Positions 1 through 9,017 are shown, counted from the first letter of the stretch. The stretch: DNA of 64,000 nt from Terriglobales bacterium (GCA_035624455.1 DASPRM010000075.1:79497-143496), one strand, 5' to 3'. Notes: generated from the sequence alone by a model not told the origin. Made by a program: numbers and translations.

Positions 1-615
1 GCGGATTCCGTCGACGGCGCTGGCCACCAGTTGCGCGATGCCGAATTGAGTTTCGCTGGAAAGCCGCCCGCTACGAGTCTTAAGAATGACTGCAGCCTTG
101 CCCTGCCTCTCCCGCTCGCTGAAGAGCGATTCCTGCGGCAGCACCAGATGGACTCGTACCGCTTGCACCTCGCTCAGGCTTGCCAGAGTCCGCTCCAACT
201 CGCCTTCCAGGGCCCGCTGATAATTGACTTTTTCCGTGAATTCCGTGCCCAACCAGTTGGGAGAGTCGAAGATCTCAAAGCCCAACCGGCCATTCTTTGG
301 CAGTCCCTGAGCGGCGGTCTCCAATCGCGCTTGGTCCAAGCGGTCGGACGGGACCAGCACGCTGGCGCCGTCGGGGGAGATCTCATATCGGATATTTCGC
401 CCGGCCAGTTTCTCGCCTAGCGATCGCGCCTCGTCCGGCTTCAATCCCGAGTACAGCGTACGGTAATCGGGCTGGCCAATCAGTCTCACAAACAGCCACA
501 GGGTAATTCCCACCAGCAGCGCTCCGCCCACGATCGTCATGCGCTGGGTGAGGGACAACCCGGCCACGAATTCTCGGACCTCCTTCAGCCCCAGATTGGC
601 TTCCTTCTCTTCCAT
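1..615 (-). CDS. fliF: Flagellar MS-ring protein FliF, N-terminal part (cut by window edge)
   Basis: The reverse strand from an ATG at 613-615 is open for 205 codons to the window edge. The product has a short cytosolic N-terminus, one membrane segment at about residues 25-46, and then the YscJ/FliF ring-building region (YRTLYSGLKPDEARSL, the PDGASVLVPSDRLDQARL stretch, and the VRVHLVLPQESLF strand), which is diagnostic for FliF. FliF forms the MS ring in the inner membrane on which the rotor and export gate assemble. It is the last visible gene of the run flgB-flgC-fliE-fliF on this strand. The usual length is about 530-560 residues, so more than half lies outside. The two open frames on the opposite strand here are shadows. 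Confidence 0.93.
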   Translation of the reverse strand, partial: MEEKEANLGLKEVREFVAGLSLTQRMTIVGGALLVGITLWLFVRLIGQPDYRTLYSGLKPDEARSLGEKLAGRNIRYEISPDGASVLVPSDRLDQARLETAAQGLPKNGRLGFEIFDSPNWLGTEFTEKVNYQRALEGELERTLASLSEVQAVRVHLVLPQESLFSERERQGKAAVILKTRSGRLSSETQFGIAQLVASAVDGIR

Positions 616-684
616 CAACCCTCATCTACAACATGATCAATGCTCGTCTCAGCGAGTGCTTCCGAAACCACCGCGCCTGCACCC

Positions 685-984
685 TCAGAACTGCAACCGG
701 GCAATTTCCTGATACGCCGCCACCACCTTGTTACGGACCTGCAACATGAGCTGGAAGGACAAATCTGCTTTCTCAACGGCAATCATGGCGCTATGCACCT
801 CCGCTCCTTTCCCGGCAAGCACAGCGGCAACGTTCTCCTCTGCCCCCTGGTGCAGCTGATCGACTTCGCCGATAGCCGCCTGCAGTACATCTCCAAATCC
901 GCGCTCTCGATCGGAAGGTCGGGGAGCCGCAGCGGGCTCAATGTCCGCGGGCAGGATTCGGAGTGGCGTGACAGTGTTGCTCAT
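685..984 (-). CDS. fliE: Flagellar hook-basal body protein FliE
   Basis: This 99-residue protein has the typical FliE length and ends with the conserved helical signature (KADLSFQLMLQVRNKVVAAYQEI). FliE sits between the MS ring and the proximal rod and is needed for rod assembly and export-gate function. It starts at ATG 982-984, 19 bases after the flgC stop, and lies 69 bases before fliF, so it belongs to the same transcription unit. The first 25 residues are poorly conserved and proline/alanine rich, as usual in this family. Confidence 0.92.
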   Translation of the reverse strand: MSNTVTPLRILPADIEPAAAPRPSDRERGFGDVLQAAIGEVDQLHQGAEENVAAVLAGKGAEVHSAMIAVEKADLSFQLMLQVRNKVVAAYQEIARLQF

Positions 985-1003
985 AGTTCATTTCCCGCCT
1001 GGC

Positions 1004-1444
1004 TCAGCGTAGCAACTCGATCGATTGCTGTATCATCTGCTTGGTCGCCTGTACTGCCGAGGAGTTCAATTCGTAGGCGCGCACCGCGCTCATCAAGTCA
1101 GCCATTTCCGCGACTGGATTGATCCCGGGAAATGCTACGTAGCCCTGTGCGTTGGCGTCAGGATGCGAGGGATCGAAATGCATTTCCGGTGGTGAAGGGT
1201 CGGTTAGTACTGCTGCGACCCGCACTCCCTGACTCACCTGGCGGCTGTGAAATGCTGCCTCGATCAGGCGCGGAAATCCGCCTACGACCTGCGACTGGAA
1301 AACCACTTGTTTCCGCCGGTACGGACCCCCCTGCGGCGTGCGCGTAGTCTCCGCGTTAGCCATGTTTACTGCTACGACCTCGGCCCGCAGCCTCTCCGCC
1401 CCCAGCGCCGATCCGCTTACCTCCAGCATCCCGAACAGGTTCAT
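1004..1444 (-). CDS. flgC: Flagellar basal-body rod protein FlgC
   Basis: The 146-residue product has the N-terminal rod-protein motif with the ANAETTRTPQGGPYRRK segment and the C-terminal FlgC signature (GYVAFPGINPVAEMADLMSA followed by RAYELNSSAVQATKQM). FlgC is a proximal rod subunit exported by the flagellar type III system. The ATG at 1442-1444 lies two bases after the flgB stop, so the two genes are probably translationally coupled. Length matches the family (about 135-150). Confidence 0.95.
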   Translation of the reverse strand: MNLFGMLEVSGSALGAERLRAEVVAVNMANAETTRTPQGGPYRRKQVVFQSQVVGGFPRLIEAAFHSRQVSQGVRVAAVLTDPSPPEMHFDPSHPDANAQGYVAFPGINPVAEMADLMSAVRAYELNSSAVQATKQMIQQSIELLR

Positions 1445-1446
1445 CT

Positions 1447-1800
1447 CTACCTCCCTTCGTTGATGGCGCTTAGAAGACGGTGGAATTCGGCGCGCAACAA
1501 TTCTGTGGCCATGCGATAGCGCAGCTGGTTGTCTGACAGCAACAGACTCTCCCGCTCCAGACTGACGTTATTTCCGTCGGGTCGCTCGACTAATCCCTTC
1601 ACCTGGCGTATTGGGGGATGCTCTGCCACTGACGAATAGATTTGTGCTTTACCCAACTCTGCCTGAAAATCGATGTCGCGCGTGCGATATCCTGGAGTAT
1701 CGACGTTCGCCATGTTGCTGCTGATCAGGCCGTGGCGCATTGCCGCTAAATCGAGCGCCCGGGTAAGCGTGACAATTTCGGGAGTGTCAATCAGGCTCAT
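1447..1800 (-). CDS. flgB: Flagellar basal-body rod protein FlgB
   Basis: The 117-residue product carries the FlgB/FlgC rod motif (ISSNMANVDTPGYRTRDIDF) near residues 27-46 and a C-terminal helix for rod packing. FlgB is the most membrane-proximal rod subunit. Its ATG overlaps the stop of the upstream sigma-54 activator in an ATGA arrangement (1797-1800), which suggests coupled translation of regulator and rod genes. It is slightly shorter than enteric FlgB (about 138). Confidence 0.93.
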   Translation of the reverse strand: MSLIDTPEIVTLTRALDLAAMRHGLISSNMANVDTPGYRTRDIDFQAELGKAQIYSSVAEHPPIRQVKGLVERPDGNNVSLERESLLLSDNQLRYRMATELLRAEFHRLLSAINEGR

Positions 1801-2822
1801 GCATATCGCCTCGCCAGTTGGTAGTCACGAATCTTGTTTCTCACGGTGCGGATGCTGACGCCCAGCATCTTGGCGGTCAGGGAACGATTTCCCGAAGTCG
1901 CTTCCAAAGTCAGCTCCAGCAGGCGCTTTTCCGCGTCTCTCAACGAGAGCCCGGCCCGCAAGGCATCCTCAGGTGCACTCCCAAGCTGAAACTCTCTGCC
2001 GCGCAAAGCCTCCACGCCGATCTCTGGCCCGGGAGAGAGCACCAAGGCGCGGCGAATCACATTCTCTAACTCCCGCACGTTGCCCGGCCATGAGTGCTGG
2101 CTCAACCGCTCCAGGAATTCTGAGCTAAATCGCTTCTCCGCTCTACGGCCTACGCCGCCATACCGCAAGCGGAAGTGGTCTGCGAGGAGGGGAATGTCGC
2201 TCCGTCGCGCCCGCAGAGGAGGCAACGTCAGGGGAATGACGTTAAGCCGGTAATACAGGTCGGCGCGGAAATCTCCTTCTTCCACCACTTTCTCCAGGCA
2301 ACGATTAGTAGTGGCAATGACCCGCACTTCTACGCGCACAGTTCGTGAGTCTCCCAGGCGCATGAACTCGCGTTCCTGCAGAACCCGCAGCAGTTTGGGC
2401 TGCAGGCTGAGAGGCATTTCACCGATCTCATCGAGCAGCAGGGTTCCGCCGTTGGCGATCTCGAATTTGCCTGGTCGGGCATCGATCGCGCCCGTGTAAG
2501 CGCCACGTGCATGACCAAACAGTTCGCTCTCCAGCAGAGCTTCCGGAACCGCTGCGCAGTTCACGGCGACGAAGGCCCGATTGCGCTGCGCACTGCAGTC
2601 ATGGATATAACGCGCCAATAACTCTTTGCCAGTGCCGCTCTCGGCTTGGATCAGGATATCGGCGCTGGTCGCGGATATCTGACGCGCCAGATCGAGCACC
2701 TCAAGCAGCGCCGGCGATTGGCCGATAAGTGCGCTAGCCACGGGCACGGCAGCGGAGGAATGAGAAGCAAGGATGACTTCTCGCCCCGCAGCGTTGGGGA
2801 AGGGTATGGACTCGACTGACAT
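1797..2822 (-). CDS. Sigma-54 dependent activator, AAA+ plus Fis-type HTH, no receiver domain
   Basis: A bacterial enhancer-binding protein that remodels sigma-54 RNA polymerase using ATP. From the ATG at 2820-2822 (341 residues) it has only about 45 residues before the AAA+ domain. Walker A is ESGTGKE (about 61-67), the sigma-54 contact loop is GAYTGA instead of the usual GAFTGA (about 107-112), Walker B is LLLDEIGE (about 128-135), and the WPGNVREL segment follows. The C-terminus is a Fis-type helix-turn-helix (LTAKMLGVSIRTVRNKIRDY). A longer frame starts at TTG 2852. There is no receiver or sensor domain, so activity may depend on the neighbouring activator. Position directly upstream of flgB suggests control of flagellar genes (FleR/FlrC-like role); that is inference. 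Confidence 0.88.
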   Translation of the reverse strand: MSVESIPFPNAAGREVILASHSSAAVPVASALIGQSPALLEVLDLARQISATSADILIQAESGTGKELLARYIHDCSAQRNRAFVAVNCAAVPEALLESELFGHARGAYTGAIDARPGKFEIANGGTLLLDEIGEMPLSLQPKLLRVLQEREFMRLGDSRTVRVEVRVIATTNRCLEKVVEEGDFRADLYYRLNVIPLTLPPLRARRSDIPLLADHFRLRYGGVGRRAEKRFSSEFLERLSQHSWPGNVRELENVIRRALVLSPGPEIGVEALRGREFQLGSAPEDALRAGLSLRDAEKRLLELTLEATSGNRSLTAKMLGVSIRTVRNKIRDYQLARRYA

Positions 2823-2867
2823 CAACAAACAAGGGTGCAAGGAAGTTGCCAAGCCAGCTGCCGACGG

Positions 2868-4043
2868 CTAAGTTTTCTCTAAGCCCACCCGCTCTAGGAT
2901 CTCCCGCCGCACAGGTGGAATCTTGGAGAAATAAATATGTTCCGACCTGATCTCCGATCCGCCCTCCACCAGCAACCATGCTCGTTCCACCACATGCATT
3001 AGCTCGCGCACATTCCCCGGCCAGGTATGCCTCAGCAATAGTTCAATCGCGCGCGAAGAAAAGCCCAAGCGACCTCCGCTATAGATCGCCAGGAAGTGTT
3101 CCGCCAGCCGCAGAATGTCTTCTTTGCGCTCGCACAAGGGTGGAATCGAGATGGGAAATACTGCCAGGCGGAAATAAAGGTCGTCGCGAAACTGACGATC
3201 CGCCACTCGCTGTGCCAGTTCGGCGTTGGTGGCCGCCACCACCCTCACATCCACGCGAAATACATCTGTGCTGCCCAGCCGCTGAACCTCACCTTGTTCC
3301 AGGAAACGGAGCAGCTTGGCCTGCAGTCCAATCGGCAACTCTCCCACTTCATCCAGAAACAGCGTCCCTCCGTGAGCGGCGTGAATTCGTCCAACCCGCG
3401 ACTGCACAGCTCCGGTAAACGCCCCTTTCACGTAGCCGAACAACTCCGCTTCCAGAAGCGCTTCCGGAATAGCGGCGCAGTTGATCACCGCAAACGGACG
3501 GGCTGAACGCGGACTCAATTCGTGTATCGCTCGCGCCACCAATTCTTTGCCGGTCCCTGTCGGGCCAGTCAGCAGCACCGTGGAACTCCGCGGCGCTACC
3601 AGCCGGGCCAAACGCGCCACCTGGAGCATGGCCGGGGTCTGCCCCACCATCCCAGATAAGGGCTCGATGGTGATCGCAAAAGAGTCTGCCGCGCGAGAGA
3701 GCTCCCTCTCTGGGGGAACCTGCAAGAGTTCCAAACTACCCACGGCGGACCTCGCACCGGGTGTCCTCGTCTCCGAATCCAGAACCGTGACCTGTACTCC
3801 AGGGAAACGTGTGCGGATCAGGTCACTGAGTTCTTCAGCGTCCAGGTCGGGCAGCCGACTGTCGAGAAGAACCGTGCGGCAATCGCTGGCCTCCAGCTTG
3901 GCCAGGGCATCCGCTCCACCTTGGGCCAATTCTATTGGGCAGCGATTGTTCAAGGCAGCCAGCATCTGCTCACGAAAAGTCACGCTGGCACTGGCCACCA
4001 GCACGGGAACCGAGGAGTCCGAAAACGCGGGAAGAGTCGCCAT
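2868..4043 (-). CDS. Sigma-54 dependent response-regulator-like activator lacking a DNA-binding domain
   Basis: The 391-residue product has an N-terminal receiver-like domain (about 12-95) with a candidate phospho-acceptor Asp61 in LLDSRLPDLD, an AAA+ domain with Walker A GPTGTGKE (160-167), an intact GAFTGA loop (207-212), Walker B LFLDEVGE (228-235), and WPGNVREL. The protein ends about 30 residues after the AAA+ domain with no Fis helix-turn-helix. Such HTH-less activators exist in flagellar control (FlgR of Helicobacter pylori works without DNA binding), so this is a plausible natural architecture. It is the first gene of the flagellar run, 45 bases before the alternative ATG of the partner activator, which has the opposite deficit (HTH but no receiver). 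Confidence 0.88.
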   Translation of the reverse strand: MATLPAFSDSSVPVLVASASVTFREQMLAALNNRCPIELAQGGADALAKLEASDCRTVLLDSRLPDLDAEELSDLIRTRFPGVQVTVLDSETRTPGARSAVGSLELLQVPPERELSRAADSFAITIEPLSGMVGQTPAMLQVARLARLVAPRSSTVLLTGPTGTGKELVARAIHELSPRSARPFAVINCAAIPEALLEAELFGYVKGAFTGAVQSRVGRIHAAHGGTLFLDEVGELPIGLQAKLLRFLEQGEVQRLGSTDVFRVDVRVVAATNAELAQRVADRQFRDDLYFRLAVFPISIPPLCERKEDILRLAEHFLAIYSGGRLGFSSRAIELLLRHTWPGNVRELMHVVERAWLLVEGGSEIRSEHIYFSKIPPVRREILERVGLEKT

Positions 4044-4136
4044 GAATAGAGATTTCTAACCAAAGAGAATTAGAAAACTATAAAGCGGGGATTAGAAATT
4101 TCTGAGGAGAAGTCGAAGGTCTATGTCCAAACGGCC

Positions 4137-5399
4137 CTAGCCGCCTTGGTGCATCGACCACAGCAAGCCCAAGGTCAGGGCGATGAGGATCACAGTTGTC
4201 GCCCAGGCGACTGCATTGTACAGGTGCGAGTTCTTGAATCCCCCCATCAGTTCCCGTTTGTTTACCAGCAGGAGCATGAAAATCAGCACAAACGGCAGCA
4301 TTATGCCGTTCAGTACCTGGGAAAAGATGATGATCTTGATGTAGGGAAAGTTGGGAACCAGAATCAATCCCGCGCCTGCGGCGATGAGAATGGTGTAGAG
4401 CCAATAAAAAAATGGCGCCTCGCCAAAGCTCTTTCCCACACCCGACTCGAATCCAAGTCCCTCGCAGACCGAGTACGCTGTAGAAATTGGCAAGATGGAA
4501 GCGGCAAACAGCGAGGCATTGAAAAGTCCCGCCGCAAAAAGAATGTAGGCATAATCTCCCGCCAGGGGACGCAGTGCGAAGGCTGCATCAGCGGCATCGT
4601 GGATGTCGCGGTGCCCGGACACAAACAGGGTGGCGGCACAGGCGACGATGATGAACCAGGCCACGATGTCGGTAAAAAAGCACCCACTGATCACATCCAG
4701 GCGGGAAGCCTTGTACTGCCGTGCGGTTACTCCTTTTTCGACGACTGAAGCTTGCAGATAAAACTGCATCCAGGGGGCGATGGTGGTTCCCACTACTCCG
4801 ATCACCATATAAAGATAAGTGGATTCTTTAAAATGCTGCAGCCCAGGAGGCTTGAAGGTACTGATCACCGCTGTTTTCCAGTCAGGATGAGCCAGGACTC
4901 CAGCGATGATGTAGGCCACATAAAAAAACGATGCCGCCAGAAACACTTTTTCGACAGACTTGTAAGTTCCCTTCACGATCAGCAGCCATACAATGCCCGC
5001 CGCCGCCGGCACGGTTATGAATTTGGATATCCCAAACAATTCCAGGCTGCTGGCAACGCCCGCGAACTCGCTCACTACATTGCCGAAATTCGTGAGGACT
5101 AATGCCACCATGAGCAGAAACGTGGCTCGCAACCCATATTCCTCGCGGATCAGGTCGCTCAGGCCCTTGCCGGTCACCGCACCCATGCGCGATGCCATCT
5201 CCTGCACTACGATCAGCGCCAGCGTGGTCGGGATCATTGTCCAGAGCAGGGTGTAGCCAAACTGAGCTCCAGCCTGGGAGTAAGTGAGAATACCGCCAGC
5301 ATCGTTGTCTACGTTCGCGGTAATAAAGCCCGGGCCCACCACGGCAAAAAACAAAAGGATCCGAGTTTGCCACCGCCTCAACCATCTCAGTAAAGCCAT
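4137..5399 (-). CDS. Nramp-family divalent metal transporter, atypical substrate motifs
   Basis: The 420-residue product has about 11 membrane segments and the Nramp/SLC11 fold signature, including the TYSQAGAQFGY stretch in helix 1b and EMASRMGAVTGKGLSDLIRE. Canonical Mn/Fe transporters carry DPGN in helix 1 and MPH in helix 6 for metal binding. Here helix 1 reads DNDAGG (31-36) and helix 6 reads IAPWMQ (207-212), so the selectivity methionine is replaced by alanine. These changes are typical of the divergent Nramp-related groups, some of which transport Mg2+ rather than transition metals. The substrate is therefore uncertain. It starts at ATG 5397-5399 and stands alone, 94 bases after the flagellar regulator start on the same strand. 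Confidence 0.85.
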   Translation of the reverse strand: MALLRWLRRWQTRILLFFAVVGPGFITANVDNDAGGILTYSQAGAQFGYTLLWTMIPTTLALIVVQEMASRMGAVTGKGLSDLIREEYGLRATFLLMVALVLTNFGNVVSEFAGVASSLELFGISKFITVPAAAGIVWLLIVKGTYKSVEKVFLAASFFYVAYIIAGVLAHPDWKTAVISTFKPPGLQHFKESTYLYMVIGVVGTTIAPWMQFYLQASVVEKGVTARQYKASRLDVISGCFFTDIVAWFIIVACAATLFVSGHRDIHDAADAAFALRPLAGDYAYILFAAGLFNASLFAASILPISTAYSVCEGLGFESGVGKSFGEAPFFYWLYTILIAAGAGLILVPNFPYIKIIIFSQVLNGIMLPFVLIFMLLLVNKRELMGGFKNSHLYNAVAWATTVILIALTLGLLWSMHQGG

Positions 5400-5589
5400 C
5401 GGAACTCATGGGACTGCCGCCAGAGTAGGTACTGCGCGCAATAGAATATATGCGGTGCTGGAGTCGCGCCAGCAAGCAGGTGTGTGATTTTTTGTGCCAC
5501 GTTTTTCTCAAGTGACCAGCAGCTCACGCTCCAAGTTCCACAGGACACAGGTTTGCGGCCCGCGGTGAACTCTCGCTAGAATCGATTGA

Positions 5590-6429
5590 GTGAAATCACC
5601 TGTTCGCCTCATCGCCATCGATATCGACGGAACCCTGCTCGATCCTGAATTCAAGATTCCCTCGGCCAACCTCGCGGCACTTCGCCAGGCATACGAGCAA
5701 GGCGTCGAGATCGTACTCGTCACCGGTCGCCGCCATACTTTTGCCCTACCAATTGCCGAAGCACTCGGGTTTGACCTGTGGTTGATCAGTTCCAATGGAG
5801 CTGTCACCCGCTCCTTGCAAGGTGAGCTTTTCTATCGCGATCTGCTGCCTGCGAGCACCGCGCGCAAACTCATCCAATGTATGGATGCCTTTCGAGGTAA
5901 CGCCGTGATCACCTTTGACCGCAATGATCAGGGGACGATCGTTTTGGAAGGACTAGAGCAGATGAGCCCCAGTATCGGGGGATGGCTGCAAAAGAATCAG
6001 CAGTACATCACGTACCGCAAGCCTCTCGAAGCCTGTCTCACTACCGATCCCATCCAGGCTATGTTCTGCGGCGGCGTGGGGCGCATGCGGGAAGCAAGAG
6101 AGGCACTTCAAGCCGCGAATATGGTGGGCGAGATCACTATATTAAGAACGGAATATCCCTCTCGCGATCTCTGTCTTTATGATGTTCTCAACCATGGCTG
6201 CTCGAAAGGACATGCTTTGGAACGCTGGGCACGCTATCGCGGGCTTGACCGCGGCCAGGTCATGGCCATCGGTGACAATCACAATGACGTAGAAATGCTT
6301 GAATTTGCCGGAGTTCCTGTCATTATGGGGAATGCCTGCGAGGAACTGAAACAACCCGGCTGGCGCGTTACACTTTCGAACGATCAATGCGGGGTGGCAG
6401 TTGTCGTTCAACAGGTTTTGGGGATTTAA
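5590..6429 (+). CDS. Cof-type HAD-IIB family phosphatase
   Basis: The 279-residue product starts at GTG 5590 and shows all HAD motifs: motif I DIDGTLLD with the nucleophile Asp11 and Asp13, motif II in LISSNGA, and motif III/IV GDNHNDVEMLEFAGVPVIMGNA near the C-terminus. The large C2B cap between motifs II and III is the Cof/YbjI type. Members dephosphorylate sugar phosphates, nucleotides or cofactor intermediates in the cytoplasm; the substrate cannot be read from sequence. It is divergent from the Nramp gene across a 190-base gap. Confidence 0.88.
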   Translation: MKSPVRLIAIDIDGTLLDPEFKIPSANLAALRQAYEQGVEIVLVTGRRHTFALPIAEALGFDLWLISSNGAVTRSLQGELFYRDLLPASTARKLIQCMDAFRGNAVITFDRNDQGTIVLEGLEQMSPSIGGWLQKNQQYITYRKPLEACLTTDPIQAMFCGGVGRMREAREALQAANMVGEITILRTEYPSRDLCLYDVLNHGCSKGHALERWARYRGLDRGQVMAIGDNHNDVEMLEFAGVPVIMGNACEELKQPGWRVTLSNDQCGVAVVVQQVLGI

Positions 6430-6479
6430 GCTCAGCAGGATGACCGCTAACAATTGAAACAGAATCATCTATTTGTAGC

Positions 6480-7256
6480 ATGACGGTGAAGTACTTGTTT
6501 ACATCGGCCAAAGTGGTTCTCCTTTTGTTGCTGCTGTTGCTCACGCCCCTACTACGAGCAGCTGACCCTTCCCCGACTGCCCCCGCCCCAGTCGCCTATA
6601 ACGCAAATCTGCGTAACGGTTTCAGCATCCGTCATGTCCACCACGAAGAACTCGGTGGCAATACACGGCTCTACTTCTCTTCCGCCGCAGACAGTGGATA
6701 CACCGACGTTCCAACCGAAGACGTTGTGGGTTTCGAACCTGCGCCGCCAATTCTTACCGATCCTGCGCCCAACAGAGTCGCCGTTCCTGACCTGATCAAG
6801 GCGGCCAGCCAGAAGCACGAGATCGATGCCGACCTGTTAAGTAGCGTAATTCATGCAGAAAGCGGGTTTAACCCCAATGCCATTTCCCGCAAGGGGGCTC
6901 AGGGGCTTATGCAACTAATGCCTGAAACCGCCAGCAGCTTAGGCGTGAAAAATGCATTGGAACCCGGCGAGAACATTGACGCGGGCACGCGCTATCTTCG
7001 TGAACTTTTGATACGCTATAATAACGACCTCATCAAAGCCTTAGCTGCTTACAATGCCGGCCCCGAGCGTGTAGAGCAATACCACGGGGTTCCACCCTAT
7101 CGTGAAACGCATGCTTACGTGGCACGGATCGTCCGCGAGTTCAATCGTAAGAAATTAGCTGAGAGTCACAGAACTGACAGTATCAGCGCTGTCAAATCCT
7201 CGAAAGCCTCGGGTACTGTTTCCTCGCCGGTTTCCAGTCCTAACACTGCCCAGTGA
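6480..7256 (+). CDS. Secreted lytic transglycosylase (SLT domain)
   Basis: The 258-residue product has a signal peptide with an unusually long leucine run (residues 12-23, cleavage near LLRAADP) and a poorly conserved region (about 40-90) resembling the N-terminal DUF4124-like segment of related proteins. The goose-lysozyme-like SLT domain covers about 100-225, with catalytic Glu127 in HAESGFNPNA, followed by KGAQGLMQLMPETA and AAYNAGP, the family signatures. It cleaves the glycan strand of peptidoglycan, producing 1,6-anhydro-muropeptides in the periplasm. The tail is Ser/Thr rich. It lies 50 bases downstream of the HAD gene and may be cotranscribed. Confidence 0.92.
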   Translation: MTVKYLFTSAKVVLLLLLLLLTPLLRAADPSPTAPAPVAYNANLRNGFSIRHVHHEELGGNTRLYFSSAADSGYTDVPTEDVVGFEPAPPILTDPAPNRVAVPDLIKAASQKHEIDADLLSSVIHAESGFNPNAISRKGAQGLMQLMPETASSLGVKNALEPGENIDAGTRYLRELLIRYNNDLIKALAAYNAGPERVEQYHGVPPYRETHAYVARIVREFNRKKLAESHRTDSISAVKSSKASGTVSSPVSSPNTAQ

Positions 7257-7363
7257 AGGCTTGCACCTGCTCCTCGTTGACCGATACGCGCCAGTCATTT
7301 AGTTTGGCGTGTTGTGTTGTTTTCTAGTGCACTGCGGCGACGGAGATCTTTTTCAGGGGGCGA

Positions 7364-8437
7364 ATGAAGCGTAAGCAACTCCTTGTCCTGTTTCTGGTGG
7401 TCGCTGTGCTGGGCGTGCTGGTTTATTTCCAGGTACGCAATTGGCAGCGTTTCGATTGGGAAAAGTTTGAGGAAGGCACAGAAGGCGTCAATTATTGGAG
7501 AATCTTGATTGGCGTTCTTCTGATTCATGTGGCGGATTTTCTGCGCGCGATCCGCTGGAAAATCTTCTTGCGGCCGACGCGGCCACAGGCCTCATGGTCA
7601 AGCCTGGTAGCTCCCCAATTTGTCGGTTTTGCCGGATTAGCGCTTCTAGGCCGTCCGGGCGAGCTGATCCGTCCCTATCTCATATCCCTCAAGACCAGCG
7701 CCAGCTTCTCCTCACAACTCGCAATTTGGGCGGTAGAACGCGTCTTCGACATCGGTGCGGTCACCATCATTCTCCTGCTTGACATCTTTCTTGCGCCATC
7801 TATTCGTGAAGTAAACCACTATCAGGCCTTTCGCCACGCAGGATACGCTTTGATGGGGGTCATTGCGCTGTTAATCCTTGCCGTTTTTGCGGTCTCCTGG
7901 TTCGGCTCACGCCTCGGCGCCTGGCTAAAACGCGCTCTGTCCCCGATTTCGACCTCCCTCGCGGCCAGTGTGGAGCGGAAGATCTGTGCCTTCAGCGAAG
8001 GACTCAACACCTTGCACAGCATTGTTTCCTTTCTTGAAGTGCTGGTTATCTCGCTGGGATTGTGGTTCATTGTGGCTCTGGCCTATCGCCAGGTGACACA
8101 CGCCTATCCTGCGGAAACCGGCCTTCCCTATCTCGACCTGCCGCAGGTGATTCTGCTGATGGGAGCCAGCGTAGCCGGAGGCGTGCTCCAATTGCCGGTG
8201 GTGGGCGGCGGCTCACAGCTGGCTACGATTGCGGTCATGGACAAAGTGTTTGAAGTCGGACCTGAACTGGCGGTGAGTGCGGGAATCATGTTCTGGCTTG
8301 TCACTTTCATGTCCGTGGCCCCGCTGGGCTTGATCCTAGCCCGTCAGGAACATGTTTCCTTACGCAAGCTCACACGTGACTCCGAGAGCGTTGAAGGTTG
8401 TGGTGACGAACGCTCTCCTCAGCCCTCTGAGCCCTAA
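7364..8437 (+). CDS. Lysylphosphatidylglycerol synthase TM-region / flippase-like membrane protein
   Basis: The 357-residue integral membrane protein has about eight hydrophobic helices and the UPF0104/AglD-type signatures LLIHVADFLRAIRWKIFLRP, GRPGELIRPYLIS near 100-115 and GGSQLATIAVMDKVF near 285. This superfamily includes the flippase half of MprF and archaeal AglD; function is lipid or lipid-linked sugar translocation in some members and unknown in most. The start ATG 7364 has a good ribosome-binding site (CAGGGGG) eight bases upstream. No catalytic lysyl-transferase domain is attached. Confidence 0.87.
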   Translation: MKRKQLLVLFLVVAVLGVLVYFQVRNWQRFDWEKFEEGTEGVNYWRILIGVLLIHVADFLRAIRWKIFLRPTRPQASWSSLVAPQFVGFAGLALLGRPGELIRPYLISLKTSASFSSQLAIWAVERVFDIGAVTIILLLDIFLAPSIREVNHYQAFRHAGYALMGVIALLILAVFAVSWFGSRLGAWLKRALSPISTSLAASVERKICAFSEGLNTLHSIVSFLEVLVISLGLWFIVALAYRQVTHAYPAETGLPYLDLPQVILLMGASVAGGVLQLPVVGGGSQLATIAVMDKVFEVGPELAVSAGIMFWLVTFMSVAPLGLILARQEHVSLRKLTRDSESVEGCGDERSPQPSEP

Positions 8438-8522
8438 GTCACTCAACGCCGCCCCGATTCTCCAGTTCTCTGGCTGATACAATTGAGTCTTTAGCAGTGT
8501 AGGCCTACGCCTCTATTGACTC

Positions 8523-9017
8523 ATGAAATGCCCGTTTTGCGGGTTCCTCAATGACAAGGTTGTGGACTCGCGTGAAAGTAAGGAAGGGGAATCGATCCGC
8601 CGCCGGCGGGAGTGTCTGAAGTGTGCCAAGCGCTTTACCACCTATGAACGGGTGGACGAAATCCCGTACATGGTGGTGAAGAAGGACGGACGCCGGGAGA
8701 AATTCGACCGCCAAAAAGTCCTCAATGGTCTGCTTCGTGCCTGCGAGAAACGACCTATTCCCATGAGTAAACTGGAGCAGATAGTCGATGAGGCTGAGAC
8801 TTTTGTCATTGATTCACCCGAACGTGAGCGCAAGACCAGCGAAGTCGGCGAACTCATTATGAATCGGCTGCGACGCTACGATAAGGTCGCTTACGTTCGC
8901 TTTGCATCCGTCTACCTGGATTTCAAAGATGTCCGTGAATTCATGAATGAACTCAAAGACCTGGTAAGTAGCAAGGACGAGGCGCCGGCGAGAACCAAGG
9001 CCAGTACCAAGGCCTGA
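8523..9017 (+). CDS. nrdR: Transcriptional repressor NrdR
   Basis: The 164-residue product begins with the zinc ribbon (C3, C6, C31, C34; motif MKCPFCGFLNDKVVDSRES) followed by an ATP-cone domain (about 49-139: VVKKDGRREKFDRQK, then RKTSEVGELIMNRL). NrdR binds dATP/ATP and represses ribonucleotide reductase genes. Length and spacing match the family exactly. The extra Ala/Lys/Thr tail after residue 148 is not conserved. No nrd gene or obvious paired NrdR box lies in this window, so its targets are elsewhere. Confidence 0.96.
   Translation: MKCPFCGFLNDKVVDSRESKEGESIRRRRECLKCAKRFTTYERVDEIPYMVVKKDGRREKFDRQKVLNGLLRACEKRPIPMSKLEQIVDEAETFVIDSPERERKTSEVGELIMNRLRRYDKVAYVRFASVYLDFKDVREFMNELKDLVSSKDEAPARTKASTKA

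Noticed and set aside
5400..5589. Possible manganese riboswitch upstream of the Nramp gene
   Set aside because: The expected conserved yybP-ykoY bulge sequences are not visible, and the weak TTGCTG/TATATT pair has a 19-base spacer.
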